DNA from: Microbacterium resistens NBRC 103078
Lineage (GTDB): Bacteria; Actinomycetota; Actinomycetes; Actinomycetales; Microbacteriaceae
Assembly: GCF_001552355.1 (NCBI RefSeq)
Contig: NZ_BCRA01000011.1
Span: forward strand, 1 to 43,980
DNA: 43,980 bases
Direction: 5' to 3'
The translations under genes were made by a program, and so were the position numbers. The notes under the pieces are model-generated. The model worked only from the letters and a program-made list of their open reading frames with translations, was not told the origin of the DNA and made no database searches. This document shows, piece by piece, positions 9,486-19,030 of this stretch. Every line of letters begins with the position of its first letter. Position 1 is the stretch's first letter.

Positions 9486-10058
9486 CTAGGCCCGGGCTCG
9501 TACGTATGTTCGAGCGACACGCTCCGCCTCGGCCCAGGCCTTCTGGGCGGGCGTCGCGGCGACGTCGGATCCGGTCGCCGCCCCCCGCCGCCACGCGTGG
9601 CAGAGGGCGATCGCGAGAGCGTCCGCCGCGTCGGCCGGCTGAGGCGGCGCGTCGAGGCGGAGGATGCGGGCGATCATCGCCTGCACCTGCTTCTTGTCCG
9701 CGGACCCGTATCCCGTCACCGCCGCCTTCACCTCGCTGGGTGTGTGCGTGGCCGCCGGGAGGCCCGCCTCGGCCGCCACGAGCAGCGCCACGCCGCTCGC
9801 CTGCGCCGTTCCCATCACCGTCTGCCGGTTCTGCTGGGCGAACACCCGCTCCACGGCCACCGCATCCGGACGATGCACGGCCACGACCTCGCGGATGCCG
9901 GCGGCGACCGCGGCCAGACGTTCGCCGATCGGGGCGTCCACCGGGGTTCGGATGACGCCGACGTGCACCAGCGTGCCGCGCCGCCGCGCATCGACGTCGA
10001 CGATGCCCACACCGCAACGGGTGAGACCGGGGTCGATGCCGAGGACGCGTCTGCTCAC
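9486..10058 (-). CDS. ruvC: Crossover junction endonuclease RuvC
   Basis: A 190-residue resolvase. The acidic catalytic residues are in the expected places: the GIDPGLTRCGVG motif at the N-terminus, VERVFAQQN near residue 70, SEVKAAVTGYGSADKKQV near 110-125, and the DAADALAIALCHAW motif near 140. The first residues are MSRRVLGIDPG. It is upstream of ruvA in the same direction, with nine bases between them. A long hairpin lies in the gap before it. The C-terminal tail after about residue 155 is Ala-rich and probably disordered. Confidence 0.96.
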   Translation of the reverse strand: MSRRVLGIDPGLTRCGVGIVDVDARRRGTLVHVGVIRTPVDAPIGERLAAVAAGIREVVAVHRPDAVAVERVFAQQNRQTVMGTAQASGVALLVAAEAGLPAATHTPSEVKAAVTGYGSADKKQVQAMIARILRLDAPPQPADAADALAIALCHAWRRGAATGSDVAATPAQKAWAEAERVARTYVRARA

Positions 10059-10070
10059 CGTCCCAGGCTA

Positions 10071-10104
10071 GGCGCGCCGCCGCCCGCAGGGGCGACGGCG
10101 CGCC
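10071..10104 (-). terminator. Hairpin between yebC and ruvC
   Basis: The outer stem is a perfect nine pairs (10071-10079 with 10096-10104) and the inner stem five pairs (10081-10085 with 10090-10094), around a GCAG loop with one unpaired base on each side. It lies 13 bases before the ruvC start and 69 bases after yebC. It may terminate yebC transcripts, or attenuate entry into ruvCAB. The T-tract is poor in both directions. Confidence 0.65.
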
Positions 10105-10173
10105 CGTAGCGGGCGTCCGGATCGCACGCCGCGCGGTCCCGACGGAGCCGAGGTCCGCCGTGTCACCTCCGCG

Positions 10174-10932
10174 TCAGTCGTCGTTCTGGAGCTCGGCCTG
10201 CACCTCGGGCGTGAGGTCGAAGTTGCTGAAGACGTTCTGCACGTCGTCACTGTCCTCGAGCGCGTCGATGAGGCGGAACACCTTCCGCGCCGTCTCGGCG
10301 TCGACCTCGACCTTGAGGTTCGGCACGAACTCGACGTCGGCGGACTCGTACTCGATGCCCGCCTCCTGGAGCGCGGTGCGGACGGTGACCAGATCCGTCG
10401 CCTCGGTGATGACCTCGAACCCCTCGGCGTGCGGCTCGACCTCCTCGGCGCCGGCCTCCAGCACCGCCATCATCACGTCGTCCTCGGTGGTTCCCTCGGA
10501 GCCCACGACGATCACGCCCTTGCGGGTGAAGTTGTAGGCGACGCTGCCGGGGTCGGCGAGCGTGCCGCCGTTGCGGGTGAGCGCCGTGCGCACCTCCGCG
10601 GCCGCGCGGTTCTTGTTGTCGGTCAGACACTCGATCATCAGCGCGACGCCGTTCGGGCCGTAGCCCTCGTACATGATCGAGGTGTACTCGACGGCCTCGC
10701 CGCCGATGCCCGCGCCGCGCTTGATGGCACGGTCGATGTTGTCCTTCGGGACCGAGGTCTTCTTCGCCTTCAGGACGGCGTCGAAGAGGGTCGGGTTGCC
10801 CTGGAGGTCGGGGCCGCCGAGCTTCGCCGCCACCTCGATGTTCTTGATGAGCTTCGCCCACGACTTCGCACGGCGCGCGTCGATGACGGCCTTCTTGTGC
10901 TTGGTCGTGGCCCACTTGGAATGCCCGGACAT
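10174..10932 (-). CDS. yebC: YebC/PmpR-family transcriptional regulator or translation factor
   Basis: A 252-residue member of the TACO1/YebC family, whose members have been linked to DNA-binding regulation and, more recently, to relief of ribosome stalling at proline tracts. The N-terminus [19 protein letters not shown] is the family signature, followed by [18 protein letters not shown] and the [20 protein letters not shown] block. The acidic C-terminal domain is complete. I choose ATG at 10932 because it starts the signature exactly and is preceded by CGGAG. It neighbours ruvC, as in most actinobacteria. Confidence 0.95.
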   Translation of the reverse strand: MSGHSKWATTKHKKAVIDARRAKSWAKLIKNIEVAAKLGGPDLQGNPTLFDAVLKAKKTSVPKDNIDRAIKRGAGIGGEAVEYTSIMYEGYGPNGVALMIECLTDNKNRAAAEVRTALTRNGGTLADPGSVAYNFTRKGVIVVGSEGTTEDDVMMAVLEAGAEEVEPHAEGFEVITEATDLVTVRTALQEAGIEYESADVEFVPNLKVEVDAETARKVFRLIDALEDSDDVQNVFSNFDLTPEVQAELQNDD

Positions 10933-10952
10933 AGATCTCCGCTCGTCTTCGG

Positions 10953-10988
10953 CCTGCGGGTCCGCCCGCAGGGCGTCGTCCATTCTAA
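10953..10988 (-). promoter_or_regulatory. yebC promoter -10 and 5'-leader hairpin
   Basis: On the minus strand a TAGAAT hexamer (10983-10988) lies about 50 bases before the yebC start. Just after the predicted transcription start is a perfect eight-pair hairpin (10953-10960 with 10965-10972, loop of four). The hairpin sits upstream of the ribosome-binding site, so it may protect the mRNA 5' end rather than block translation. The -35 box is not clear. Confidence 0.4.
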
Positions 10989-11068
10989 AACGTCCGGGCG
11001 CGCCGTGCGGGGATCCCGGGGTCATGACGGAAGCCGAGCACTCGTCCGGTCCGTCATAGGATCGCGGG

Positions 11069-11992
11069 ATGCGCATGGGTGCCGAACGTCTGCGACCGGA
11101 GTGGAGCGCTCTCCCGGAGGGGCTGCGTGCGCGGATCCTCGCGGCCCTCGGCGGGGCCTATGTCTCGGACGCGCCCGCACACGGCGGATTCAGCGCCACC
11201 TACGCCGGCGTCGTCCGCACGACCGCGGGCGTCGGCTTCGTCAAGGCGACCGGCCATGGCGGCCACGCCGACTCCCGGGACTTCCTCCGGCAGGAGATCG
11301 CCGTCCTCACCCGGACGGAGGCGTCGACCGCTCCGGGCTTGCGAGCCGGGATCGACGACGACTTCGGGATCGCCCTCGTGACGGAGGCGATCGACGGCGT
11401 GCACCCGGGGTCCCCCTGGACGCCGGCCCAGCTCCATGCCGTCGCCGAGGCCCTGCGCGCCGTGGCCGAATCGCCGGCGCCGGCGGGGCTTCCCGAGGCC
11501 GCCTCGTCGATGCCGCCCCGCTTCCTCCGCTGGGGCCGGATCTCCGCCGACGCGGACCTGCGAGGGGGGCTCCCGGACGCGGTGCGGCGACGCCTCCCGG
11601 ACCTCGTCCGCCTGGAGCAGCGGTTCCCGGAGGCGGTGGCCGGCACCCGCCTCGTGCACGGCGATCCGCGCGCCGACAACATCCTGCTCCAGGGGACACG
11701 CGCTCGCCTGCTCGACTGGCCGCATGCCCTGGCCGGCGCGCCGTGGCTCGACCTCCCCCTCCTCCTGCCGTCCGTGGAGGCGGGCGGCGGGCCGCGGTGC
11801 GAGGAGGCGTGGGAGATCTTCCGGCAGCACGGCGCACCGGCCGCGTCGGAGCTCCTGCCGATGATCTCCGCCTTCGCCTCGTTCCTGTGGTTCGAACAGG
11901 CGCAGGCGGAGATCCCCGACCTGCCCGGGCTGCGCGCCTTCCAGCGGGCGCAGGCGGTGCCCGCCCTGCGCTGGATCGGCGACCTGCTCTGA
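11069..11992 (+). CDS. Aminoglycoside-phosphotransferase-fold (APH) protein
   Basis: A 307-residue kinase-like protein. The catalytic loop is [14 protein letters not shown] (HGD-x4-N, near residue 195), and the metal-binding segment is [19 protein letters not shown] (D-W in place of D-F/D-W). The N-lobe has [11 protein letters not shown] as a P-loop-like nucleotide-binding turn. These motifs define the phosphotransferase family that includes antibiotic, choline and homoserine kinases. Nothing identifies the substrate, and the chromosomal setting between yebC and pdxT does not suggest antibiotic resistance. ATG at 11069 is chosen; an in-frame ATG two codons later is equally possible. It converges with pdxT, with 19 bases between the stops. 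Confidence 0.85.
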   Translation: MRMGAERLRPEWSALPEGLRARILAALGGAYVSDAPAHGGFSATYAGVVRTTAGVGFVKATGHGGHADSRDFLRQEIAVLTRTEASTAPGLRAGIDDDFGIALVTEAIDGVHPGSPWTPAQLHAVAEALRAVAESPAPAGLPEAASSMPPRFLRWGRISADADLRGGLPDAVRRRLPDLVRLEQRFPEAVAGTRLVHGDPRADNILLQGTRARLLDWPHALAGAPWLDLPLLLPSVEAGGGPRCEEAWEIFRQHGAPAASELLPMISAFASFLWFEQAQAEIPDLPGLRAFQRAQAVPALRWIGDLL

Positions 11993-12011
11993 CCGCGGTC
12001 CGGATGGCTCG

Positions 12012-12602
12012 TCAGGCGGCCGCGCGGACCTGATCGAGGAAGCGCCGGTGGAACCAGGTCTCGCCGTTCATCTCCGGGTGGAAGCTCGTGCCCAGGAGGG
12101 CTCCCTGCGCGACGGCGACGACCCGGCCGTCGGGGAGCGCCGCGACGGGCCGCGCGCGAGCCCCGACGTCGGTGACGAGCGGGGCGCGGATGAAGGTCGC
12201 CGACACCGGGGCCTCCGCGCCGTCGACCTCCAGCAGGGTCTCGAAGGAGTCGACCTGCGCGCCGAAGGCATTGCGGGCCACCGTCACGTCGAGCCCGCCG
12301 AAGGTGCGTTGCCCCTCGATCCCTCCCGTGATCCGGTCGGCGAGCAGGATGAGCCCGGCGCACGTTCCGTACATCGGCATCCCCGCCCGGACGGCGGCGC
12401 GGATCGGGCCGTCCAGGCCGAACGTGCGCGACAGCTTGTCGATGACGCTGGACTCGCCCCCGGGCAGCACCAGCCCCCGCACCAGGGCGAGGTCGGCGGG
12501 GCGTCGCACGAGGACGACCTCCGCGCCGAGGGCGTACAGCACCGCCACGTGCTCGCGGACGTCGCCCTGGAGCGCGAGAACGCCGACGACCGGTGCGGTC
12601 AC
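12012..12602 (-). CDS. pdxT: Pyridoxal 5'-phosphate synthase glutaminase subunit PdxT
   Basis: A 196-residue glutaminase that releases ammonia from glutamine and passes it to PdxS for PLP synthesis. The class I triad is visible: the nucleophile Cys in MYGTCAGLILL (about residue 80) and the His and Glu of GTSFHPEM near 170. The N-terminal VGVLALQGDVREH and the GGESSVIDKL oxyanion-loop region are characteristic. I choose GTG at 12602, four bases after pdxS ends, because the protein then begins exactly at the family start. A longer frame upstream runs inside pdxS and is rejected. Confidence 0.95.
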   Translation of the reverse strand: MTAPVVGVLALQGDVREHVAVLYALGAEVVLVRRPADLALVRGLVLPGGESSVIDKLSRTFGLDGPIRAAVRAGMPMYGTCAGLILLADRITGGIEGQRTFGGLDVTVARNAFGAQVDSFETLLEVDGAEAPVSATFIRAPLVTDVGARARPVAALPDGRVVAVAQGALLGTSFHPEMNGETWFHRRFLDQVRAAA

Positions 12603-12606
12603 CGCG

Positions 12607-13512
12607 TCACCAGCCGCGCTCCGCCAGGCGGTGCGGCGCCGGCAGATCGGACACGTTGATGCCGACCATCGCCTCGCCGAGGCCCCGGGACGCCGCGGCG
12701 ATCGCTGCGGCGTCATCGTACGCGGCGGTGGCCGTGACGATGGCGGCGGCGCGCGCTGCGGGGTCTCCCGATTTGAAGATCCCGGACCCGACGAAGACGC
12801 CGTCCGCGCCGAGCTGCATCATCATCGCGGCGTCGGCGGGCGTCGCCACTCCCCCGGCGACGAACATCACGACGGGCAGCCGCCCTGCGGCCGCGACCTC
12901 GGCGACGAGCTCATAGGGCGCCTGGAGCTCCTTGGCAGCGACGAAGAGCTCGTCCTCGGCGAGCGATCCGAGTCGGGCGATCTCGCCGCGGATCGTACGG
13001 ATGTGCTTCATCGCCTCGGAGACGTCGCCCGTGCCGGCCTCGCCCTTGGAGCGGATCATCGCCGCCCCCTCCGTGATCCGCCGCAGCGCCTCGCCCAGGT
13101 TCGTCGCGCCGCAGACGAACGGGACCTCGAAGCGCCACTTGTCGATGTGGTTGACGTAGTCCGCCGGCGAGAGCACCTCCGACTCGTCGATGTAGTCGAC
13201 GCCGAGCTCCTGGAGCACCTGGGCCTCGACGAAGTGGCCGATCCGCGCCTTCGCCATGACGGGGATCGAGACCGCGTCGATGATGCCGTCGATGAGGTCC
13301 GGGTCGCTCATCCGTGCCACGCCGCCCTGCGCGCGGATGTCCGCGGGGACCCGCTCCAGGGCCATGACGGCGACGGCGCCCGCGTCCTCCGCGATCTTCG
13401 CCTGGTCCGCGGTGACCACGTCCATGATCACCCCGCCCTTGAGCATCTCCGCGAGCCCCCGCTTCACGCGAGAGGTCCCGGTCGTCGTCTGATCTGCGCT
13501 CTCATTTGTCAT
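12607..13512 (-). CDS. pdxS: Pyridoxal 5'-phosphate synthase lyase subunit PdxS
   Basis: A 301-residue (beta/alpha)8 synthase. It builds PLP from ribose 5-phosphate, glyceraldehyde 3-phosphate and ammonia from PdxT. Family blocks are [18 protein letters not shown], the catalytic-lysine segment [31 protein letters not shown], the [12 protein letters not shown] phosphate loop, and [11 protein letters not shown] near the C-terminus. The start is ATG 13512 (MTNESADQ). There is no Shine-Dalgarno before it, but a TATGCT hexamer ends only seven bases upstream, so a leaderless mRNA is likely. It is in an operon with pdxT. Confidence 0.97.
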   Translation of the reverse strand: MTNESADQTTTGTSRVKRGLAEMLKGGVIMDVVTADQAKIAEDAGAVAVMALERVPADIRAQGGVARMSDPDLIDGIIDAVSIPVMAKARIGHFVEAQVLQELGVDYIDESEVLSPADYVNHIDKWRFEVPFVCGATNLGEALRRITEGAAMIRSKGEAGTGDVSEAMKHIRTIRGEIARLGSLAEDELFVAAKELQAPYELVAEVAAAGRLPVVMFVAGGVATPADAAMMMQLGADGVFVGSGIFKSGDPAARAAAIVTATAAYDDAAAIAAASRGLGEAMVGINVSDLPAPHRLAERGW

Positions 13513-13609
13513 AGGCCAAAGCATAGCTTGACTGCAGGGCACCACGCCAAGCGACAGACAGATCACGGAATGTGCGGCGACGACGCTCACGAGATGCGAG
13601 GATCGGAGG
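13513..13609. promoter_or_regulatory. Divergent pdxS / pdxY promoter region
   Basis: This is the 97-base gap between the divergent B6 genes. On the minus strand TATGCT (complement of 13520-13525) is a good -10 box seven bases from the pdxS start; the -35 is weak (TTGGCG, 19 bases further up). On the plus strand pdxY has GAGG about eight bases before its ATG, plus a GGAGG touching the start. No convincing MocR/PdxR operator repeat is visible. Confidence 0.45.
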
Positions 13610-14461
13610 ATGAGCATCCTCTCGATCCAGTCCGCGGTCGCGTACGGCCACGTCGGCAACTCCGCCGCGGTCTTCCCTCTCCAGCGCATCGGCGTGGAGG
13701 TGCTGCCGGTCTACACGGTGAACTTCTCCAACCACACCGGGTACGGAGCGTGGCGCGGCCCCCTGATCTCCCCCGAGGACGTGCACGAGGTCATCCTCGG
13801 GATCGAGGAACGCGGCGCGTTCGCGGGCGTGGACGCCGTGCTCTCCGGCTATCAGGGCGGCGAGGGCATCGGGGACGTGATCATCGACGCGGTCGCCAGG
13901 GTGAAGGCCGCCAACCCGTCGGCGGTGTACGCGTGCGACCCGGTGATGGGCAACGCCAAGTCCGGCTGCTTCGTCGCCCCGGCGATCCCGGATCTGCTGC
14001 GCGACCGGGTCGTCCCGGTCGCCGACATCATCACGCCGAATCAGTTCGAGCTCGGATACCTCACCGGCACGCAGCCGGACACGCTGGAGTCCACGCTGGC
14101 CTCCGTGGACGCGGCGAGGGCCATGGGGCCGCGCACCGTGCTCGTCACGAGCGTGGAGCGCCCCGACCGCCCCGAGGGGACGATCGAGATGCTCGCGGCG
14201 GACGACGACGGCGCCTGGCTCGTGCGCACCCCGCACCTGCCGATGAAGGCGAACGGCTCCGGCGACGTCACCGCCGCGCTGTTCACCGCGCACTATGTGC
14301 GCAGCGCCTCCGCGGCCGAGGCGCTCCGCAAGACGGTGTCGAGCGTCTTCGACCTCCTGAGGACGACCCTGGACGCCGGCGCCCGCGAGCTGCAGCTCAT
14401 CGAGGCGCAGGACTTCTACGCGAACCCCCGCGAGCAGTTCGAGGTCGTCAGGGTCCGCTGA
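13610..14461 (+). CDS. pdxY: Pyridoxal kinase PdxY
   Basis: A 283-residue ribokinase-family enzyme that phosphorylates pyridoxal, salvaging vitamin B6. It starts [20 protein letters not shown], as PdxK/PdxY do. Further family motifs are the [13 protein letters not shown] pyridoxal-binding block, [24 protein letters not shown], and the anion-hole/catalytic-base segment [13 protein letters not shown] near residue 225. The length is normal. It is divergent from the de novo operon pdxST, so salvage and synthesis genes sit back to back and may share regulation. Confidence 0.95.
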   Translation: MSILSIQSAVAYGHVGNSAAVFPLQRIGVEVLPVYTVNFSNHTGYGAWRGPLISPEDVHEVILGIEERGAFAGVDAVLSGYQGGEGIGDVIIDAVARVKAANPSAVYACDPVMGNAKSGCFVAPAIPDLLRDRVVPVADIITPNQFELGYLTGTQPDTLESTLASVDAARAMGPRTVLVTSVERPDRPEGTIEMLAADDDGAWLVRTPHLPMKANGSGDVTAALFTAHYVRSASAAEALRKTVSSVFDLLRTTLDAGARELQLIEAQDFYANPREQFEVVRVR

Positions 14462-14486
14462 CCCCCGCCCCGGCGACGCGCGCGGG

Positions 14487-15062
14487 TCAGCGGGGCCAGG
14501 CGGCGGCCAGCGTGTGCCGGACCTCACCGAGCAGCTGCGGCAACGCCTTCGTCTTGGCGATGATCGGGAAGAAGTTCGCGTCCGACGTCCACCGCGGCAC
14601 GACGTGCTGGTGCAGGTGGGCGTCGACGCCGGCGCCGGCGACCGCGCCCTGGTTCATGCCGATGTTGAACCCGTCGCAGCGGGAGACCTCGCGGAGCACG
14701 CGCATCGCCGTCTGGGTCAGGTCGCCGATCTCGGCGACCTCCTCCTCGGTCGCCTGGTCGTACGTCGCGATGTGCCGGTACGGGCAGACCAGGACGTGGC
14801 CGGAGTTGTACGGGAACAGGTTCAGCAGCACGTACGCGGTCTCGCCGCGGGCCACGATCAGACGCTCGGCGTCCTCGTGCTTCGGCGCCTCGCAGAACGG
14901 GCACTCCTCGCGCAGCGGCTCGGGCCCGGCCTGGATGTACGCCATGCGGTGCGGGGTCCACAGTCGCTGGAACTCGTCCGGGACCCCCGCGAGGTGCGCG
15001 GCGTCCTCCGCGGGCGCCGCGGCCGGACCTTCCGGCCCCTGGTCGGTCGCCCGGTCGGTCAC
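14487..15062 (-). CDS. HIT-domain protein, probable Ap4A phosphorylase
   Basis: A 191-residue protein with the histidine-triad motif [12 protein letters not shown] near residue 145. It also has CPFCEAP (about 60), which in this family can bind zinc, and [18 protein letters not shown]. The closest recognised relatives are mycobacterial Rv2613c-type diadenosine tetraphosphate phosphorylases, which also follow thrS. The GTG start overlaps the thrS stop by four bases (GTGA), so translation is coupled. The N-terminal 35 residues are Ala/Pro-rich and not part of the fold. Confidence 0.9.
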   Translation of the reverse strand: MTDRATDQGPEGPAAAPAEDAAHLAGVPDEFQRLWTPHRMAYIQAGPEPLREECPFCEAPKHEDAERLIVARGETAYVLLNLFPYNSGHVLVCPYRHIATYDQATEEEVAEIGDLTQTAMRVLREVSRCDGFNIGMNQGAVAGAGVDAHLHQHVVPRWTSDANFFPIIAKTKALPQLLGEVRHTLAAAWPR

Positions 15063-17074
15063 GCCGACGCCCCCTCCGGCCGCAGATCGGCGGCGGAGGA
15101 GACCAGCGCGTGGGCGTCGATCGCCCGGCGGACGAGCTCCACGGCGTCCGCCAGCGGGACGCCGTTCTCCTGGGAGCCGTCGCGGAAGCGGAACGACACC
15201 GTGCCGGCCGCACGGTCCTGTTCTCCGGCGATGAGGATGAGCGGGACCTTGCCCGTGGTGTGCGTGCGGATCTTCTTCTGCATGCGGTCGTCGGAGTGGT
15301 CGACCTCGGCGCGGACGCCCGCAGCGCGGAGAGCCGCCACCGCGTCGTCCAGGTAGTCCGCGTACTCGTCGGCCACCGGCACGCCGACGACCTGGACGGG
15401 GGCGAGCCAGAGCGGGAAGTCACCGGCGTAGTGCTCCAGCAGGATCGCGAAGAACCGCTCGATCGAGCCGAACAGCGCGCGGTGGATCATGATCGGACGC
15501 TTCTTCTCGCCGTCCCGGTCCGTGAACTCCAGTTCGAACCGCTCCGGAAGGTTGAAGTCGAGCTGCACGGTCGACAGCTGCCACGAGCGGCCGATGGCGT
15601 CCGTGACCTTGAGGTCGATCTTCGGGCCGTAGAACGCGGCCTCGCCCGGCTCCTCGATGAGTTCGAGGCCGGTGGCGAGGGCGACCCGACGCAGTGCGTC
15701 GGTCGCCGTCTCCCAGACGTCCTCCTCGCCGATCCACTTCGACTTCTCGTCGTCGCGCATCGACAGCTCCAGGCGGAAGTCGCTCAGCCCGAAGTCCTTC
15801 AGCAGCGACAGGACGAACTCGAGGACCTTCGTCGTCTCCGCCTCGAGCTGGTCGGGAGTGACGAACAGGTGCGCGTCGTCCTGCGTGAAGCCGCGGACGC
15901 GCGTGAGCCCGTGCAGGGCTCCCGAGAGCTCGTTGCGATAGACGGTCCCGTTCTCCGCCAGCCGGAGCGGGAGGTCGCGGTAGCTCCGCGCGCGCTCCTT
16001 GTAGATGAGGATGTGCATGGGGCAGTTCATCGGCTTCAGGTAATAGTCGACGCCCTGCTTGGTGACGTTGCCCTCGTCGTCGCGCTCCTCGTCCATGCGG
16101 ATCGGCGGCCAGATGCCGTCCGCGTACGTGACGAGGTGGTTGGAGGTGACGAAGAGGTCCTTCTTCGTGATGTGCGGGGTGTAGACGTAGCTGTACCCCT
16201 CGGCGATGTGCCGACGACGGGCGTGCTGCTCCATCTCGCCGCGGACGATGCCTCCGCGCGGATGCCACACGGACAGGCCGGATCCGATCTCGTCGGGGAA
16301 GGAGAACAGGTCGAGCTCACGGCCCAGGCGCCGGTGGTCGCGCTTGGCCGCCTCCTCGAGGCGGTGCTGATACGCGCGCAGCTCGTCCTTGCTCGGCCAC
16401 GCGGTGCCGTAGATGCGCTGCAGCTGCGGGTTCTTCTCGCTGCCCCGCCAGTACGCCGCCGCGATCCGCGTCAGATCCCAGCCGTTGCCGATCATGCGGG
16501 TGTTCGGCAGGTGCGGGCCGCGGCACAGGTCCTTCCAGACGACCTCGCCGTCCTTCGTGACGTTGTCGTAAATCGTGAGCTCCCCCTCGCCGACCTCGAC
16601 CGAGGCGCCTTCCGCGGCGGACGGGCTCTTCAGCCCGATGAGCTCCAGCTTGAACGGCTCGTCGGCGAGCTCGGCATGCGCCTCCTCGTCGGACACGACA
16701 CGGCGGACGAACCGCTGCCCCTCCCGGACGATCCGCTGCATCTCCTTGGAGATCGCCTTGACGTCCTCAGGGGTGAAAGGCGTGTCCACGCCGAAGTCGT
16801 AGTAGAACCCGTCGGTGATCGGCGGACCGATCCCGAGGTTCGCCTGGGGCTTGATCCGCTGGACGGCCTGCGCCAGGACGTGCGCGGTGGAATGGCGCAG
16901 GATGTTCAGTCCGTCCGGGCTGTCGATCGTGACGGGCTCGACCGCGTCCGTGTCCGCGACCGTCGTTGCGAGGTCCTTCAGCTCGCCGTTGACGCGCAGG
17001 GCGACGACGGAACGATCGGGGAACAGGGCGAAGCCGTCGCGGGTGCTCGGCTGGGCGTTCTCAGGCACAGACAC
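15059..17074 (-). CDS. thrS: Threonine--tRNA ligase
   Basis: A 671-residue class II synthetase. The layout is an N-terminal TGS-like domain (about 1-65), a second-additional/editing domain (about 70-230) containing [18 protein letters not shown] and the CRGPHLP motif, then the catalytic core and an anticodon domain from about 560. The zinc-binding Cys is in [19 protein letters not shown] near residue 350. Motif 2 ([20 protein letters not shown]) and motif 3 ([11 protein letters not shown]) are intact. ATG 17074 lies 32 bases from the divergent ltrA start. It is complete, with no sign of decay. Confidence 0.97.
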   Translation of the reverse strand: MSVPENAQPSTRDGFALFPDRSVVALRVNGELKDLATTVADTDAVEPVTIDSPDGLNILRHSTAHVLAQAVQRIKPQANLGIGPPITDGFYYDFGVDTPFTPEDVKAISKEMQRIVREGQRFVRRVVSDEEAHAELADEPFKLELIGLKSPSAAEGASVEVGEGELTIYDNVTKDGEVVWKDLCRGPHLPNTRMIGNGWDLTRIAAAYWRGSEKNPQLQRIYGTAWPSKDELRAYQHRLEEAAKRDHRRLGRELDLFSFPDEIGSGLSVWHPRGGIVRGEMEQHARRRHIAEGYSYVYTPHITKKDLFVTSNHLVTYADGIWPPIRMDEERDDEGNVTKQGVDYYLKPMNCPMHILIYKERARSYRDLPLRLAENGTVYRNELSGALHGLTRVRGFTQDDAHLFVTPDQLEAETTKVLEFVLSLLKDFGLSDFRLELSMRDDEKSKWIGEEDVWETATDALRRVALATGLELIEEPGEAAFYGPKIDLKVTDAIGRSWQLSTVQLDFNLPERFELEFTDRDGEKKRPIMIHRALFGSIERFFAILLEHYAGDFPLWLAPVQVVGVPVADEYADYLDDAVAALRAAGVRAEVDHSDDRMQKKIRTHTTGKVPLILIAGEQDRAAGTVSFRFRDGSQENGVPLADAVELVRRAIDAHALVSSAADLRPEGASA

Positions 17075-17106
17075 TCTCCATCCAGGGTCGCCTCTAGGCT
17101 ACTCGC

Positions 17107-18378
17107 ATGAGCAGCACCACCCCGACGGGACGCGAGCACCGCCTGCGCCGGATGATCGGCCGTGACCCCGAAGAGGCGCACCGCGCCGCGAGCCCCCTGG
17201 AGCTCCTCTACGACCTCACCCTGGTCGTCGCCTTCAGCCAGGCCGGCACCCAGATGGCGCACCTTCTGGAGGTCGGGCACTTCGGCGCGGCCGTCGGCGC
17301 CTTCGCCTTCGCCTTCGCCATGTTCGCCATCTGCTGGGCGTGGATCAACTACACGTGGCTCTCGTCGGCGTTCGACAACGACGACGTCTTCTTCCGGCTC
17401 GCCACGATGGTCCAGATGATGGGCGTGCTCATCATGGCGCTCGGCATGCCCGCACTGTTCCACTCCATCGACGAGGGGGTGCACGTGGACAACGCGATCG
17501 TGGTCGCCGGTTACGTCGTCATGCGCCTGTCCACCCTCGCCCTGTGGCTGCGGGCCGCCGCGCACAATCCGGGGCTCCGCCGCACGGCCCTGACGTACTC
17601 CGCCCTGATCGCGGTGGCGCAGGTGTACTGGATCGTCCTCATCTTCATCAACCCGCCGATGGGCGTGACCATCGCGCTGACCCTCGTGGTGGCGGTGTTC
17701 GAGATGGCGATCCCGGTGATCGCCGAGCGACTCAAGGGCGCCACCCCGTGGCACCCGCACCACATCGCGGAGCGGTACAGCCTGCTCGTCATCATCGCGC
17801 TCGGCGAGGTCGTGCTCGGCACCATCCTGGCCATCTCGGCCGTCGTGGAGGACCAGGGCTGGACTATGGAGGCGGCTCTGGTGGCGTTCGGCGGGACGGC
17901 GCTCGCCTTCGCCCTGTGGTGGGTCTATTTCACGATGCCCTCCGGTGAGGTCCTGGCCCGGCATCGCGAGCGCGGCTTCGCGTGGGGCTACGGCCACATC
18001 GTGCTGTTCGGCGCCATCGCGGCCGCGGGCGCCGGCCTCCACGTGGCGGCCTTCGTGATCGAGGACAAGGCCCACATCGACCACACCGCAGCGATCCTCA
18101 CCCTCGTCATCCCCGTCGCTGTCTTCACGACCGCGCTGTTCGTCCTCTACTCGGTGCTGCTGCGGCAGGTGGACACGCTTCACCTGTGGCTCTTCGTCGG
18201 AGCGCTGGCGGCACTCGCCATCGCCGTCGCCGCGGTGGCCGGCGGGGCGAGTTTCGGCACCGGCATCCTGCTCACGGTCCTCGCGCCCGTCGTCGTGGTC
18301 GTCGGCTACGAGACCGTGGGGCACCGCCACCAGGCGGAGGCCGTCGCCCGGATCGTCGAGGCGCCGCGGGCCTCATAA
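17107..18378 (+). CDS. Low-temperature-requirement A (LtrA) family membrane protein
   Basis: A 423-residue, multi-spanning membrane protein. The family signature SPLELLYDLTLVVAFSQAG (about residues 31-50) and the central HIAERYSLLVIIALGEVV motif (about 220) identify it as LtrA-like. About 11 membrane segments can be traced. The family was named from a Listeria gene needed for growth in the cold; its biochemical function is unknown. No Shine-Dalgarno precedes ATG 17107, but TAGGCT at 17095-17100 leaves six bases, which is consistent with a leaderless transcript. It is divergent from thrS. Confidence 0.88.
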   Translation: MSSTTPTGREHRLRRMIGRDPEEAHRAASPLELLYDLTLVVAFSQAGTQMAHLLEVGHFGAAVGAFAFAFAMFAICWAWINYTWLSSAFDNDDVFFRLATMVQMMGVLIMALGMPALFHSIDEGVHVDNAIVVAGYVVMRLSTLALWLRAAAHNPGLRRTALTYSALIAVAQVYWIVLIFINPPMGVTIALTLVVAVFEMAIPVIAERLKGATPWHPHHIAERYSLLVIIALGEVVLGTILAISAVVEDQGWTMEAALVAFGGTALAFALWWVYFTMPSGEVLARHRERGFAWGYGHIVLFGAIAAAGAGLHVAAFVIEDKAHIDHTAAILTLVIPVAVFTTALFVLYSVLLRQVDTLHLWLFVGALAALAIAVAAVAGGASFGTGILLTVLAPVVVVVGYETVGHRHQAEAVARIVEAPRAS

Positions 18379-18471
18379 CGCCTCCCTCTGACCGAGTCAA
18401 TCCCTTCGACGCCGACGGTCCGCCCCGGCATCGTGGGCTGCGACCACCGAAGGACGGATGAGGAGGCTCCC

Positions 18472-18645
18472 ATGAGTGCCGGCGACAAGATGAAGCACAC
18501 CGCCGAGAAGGTCGGCGGGAAGGTGAAGGAAGGCGTCGGGAAGGTCACCGACAACGAGGACCTCGAACGCGAGGGCCAGGCCGACCAGGCGAAGGCGAAC
18601 CTGAAGAAGGCCGGAGACGATCTCAAGGACGTCGTCGACGAGTAA
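18472..18645 (+). CDS. CsbD-like stress protein
   Basis: A 57-residue, highly charged protein (MSAGDKMKHTAEKVGGKVKE at the start, ending DDLKDVVDE). The pattern K-x-x-A-E-K-x-G-G-K-x-K-E-x-x-G-x-x-T-D-N matches the CsbD family, small hydrophilic proteins induced by general stress in many bacteria. The molecular role is unknown. AGGAGG at 18461-18466 sets the ATG at 18472. A long perfect terminator hairpin follows seven bases after the stop, so it is a single-gene unit. Confidence 0.9.
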   Translation: MSAGDKMKHTAEKVGGKVKEGVGKVTDNEDLEREGQADQAKANLKKAGDDLKDVVDE

Positions 18646-18651
18646 GACGGA

Positions 18652-18697
18652 CCGAGGGGCGGGGAGGCGGGCTCAGGCCCGCCTCCCCGCCCCTCGG
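18652..18697. terminator. Perfect 21-bp-arm terminator after the CsbD gene
   Basis: Arms at 18652-18672 and 18677-18697 are fully complementary, 21 pairs, with a TCAG loop. It is GC-rich and has no T-run. Placed between the plus-strand CsbD gene and the minus-strand small membrane gene, it can act in both directions. Confidence 0.85.
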
Positions 18698-18742
18698 GGT
18701 CTGTACGCGGGCGCGGGGTCGACGACCTCGCGCCCGCGGTTC

Positions 18743-18907
18743 TCAGGTGCTGTTCCGTCCGGACATCGCGCGGATCAGCCAGGCGATGACCGTCAGCGCG
18801 AGCAGCACCAGCCCCACCCACAGCAGGAAGTTCAGCGACTGCACGAACCCGCCGGTGAAAGCCAGGATCACGGCGATGATCGCGATGACGATGAGAAGGA
18901 TGTTCAT
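18743..18907 (-). CDS. 54-residue two-helix membrane protein, unknown function
   Basis: The product is MNILLIVIAIIAVILAFTGG followed by a second hydrophobic stretch (about 22-45) and a short basic end (RAMSGRNST). Two membrane helices fill nearly the whole protein. AGGAG about eight bases upstream on the minus strand supports ATG 18907; a longer frame starting at 18943 lacks such support. Small proteins of this build are frequent in Microbacteriaceae, but I cannot name a family with certainty. It may be co-expressed with stress genes such as the neighbouring CsbD homologue; this is only a guess. Confidence 0.65.
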   Translation of the reverse strand: MNILLIVIAIIAVILAFTGGFVQSLNFLLWVGLVLLALTVIAWLIRAMSGRNST

Positions 18908-19030
18908 GTCGTCGGCTCCTCTCGGCGAACGCGTCTGCGTCACCGGTCCCCACGCTAGAACGCCCCGATCCGCTCACGGAGGGGCTTGACGGCCGGGCCG
19001 CTCCCCCGCTAGCGCTCCTCCGCCCGCGGG

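Noticed and set aside
11069..11992. Antibiotic resistance by the phosphotransferase-fold protein
   Set aside because: The kinase motifs are generic to many small-molecule kinases, and the gene sits in core chromosome without mobile features.
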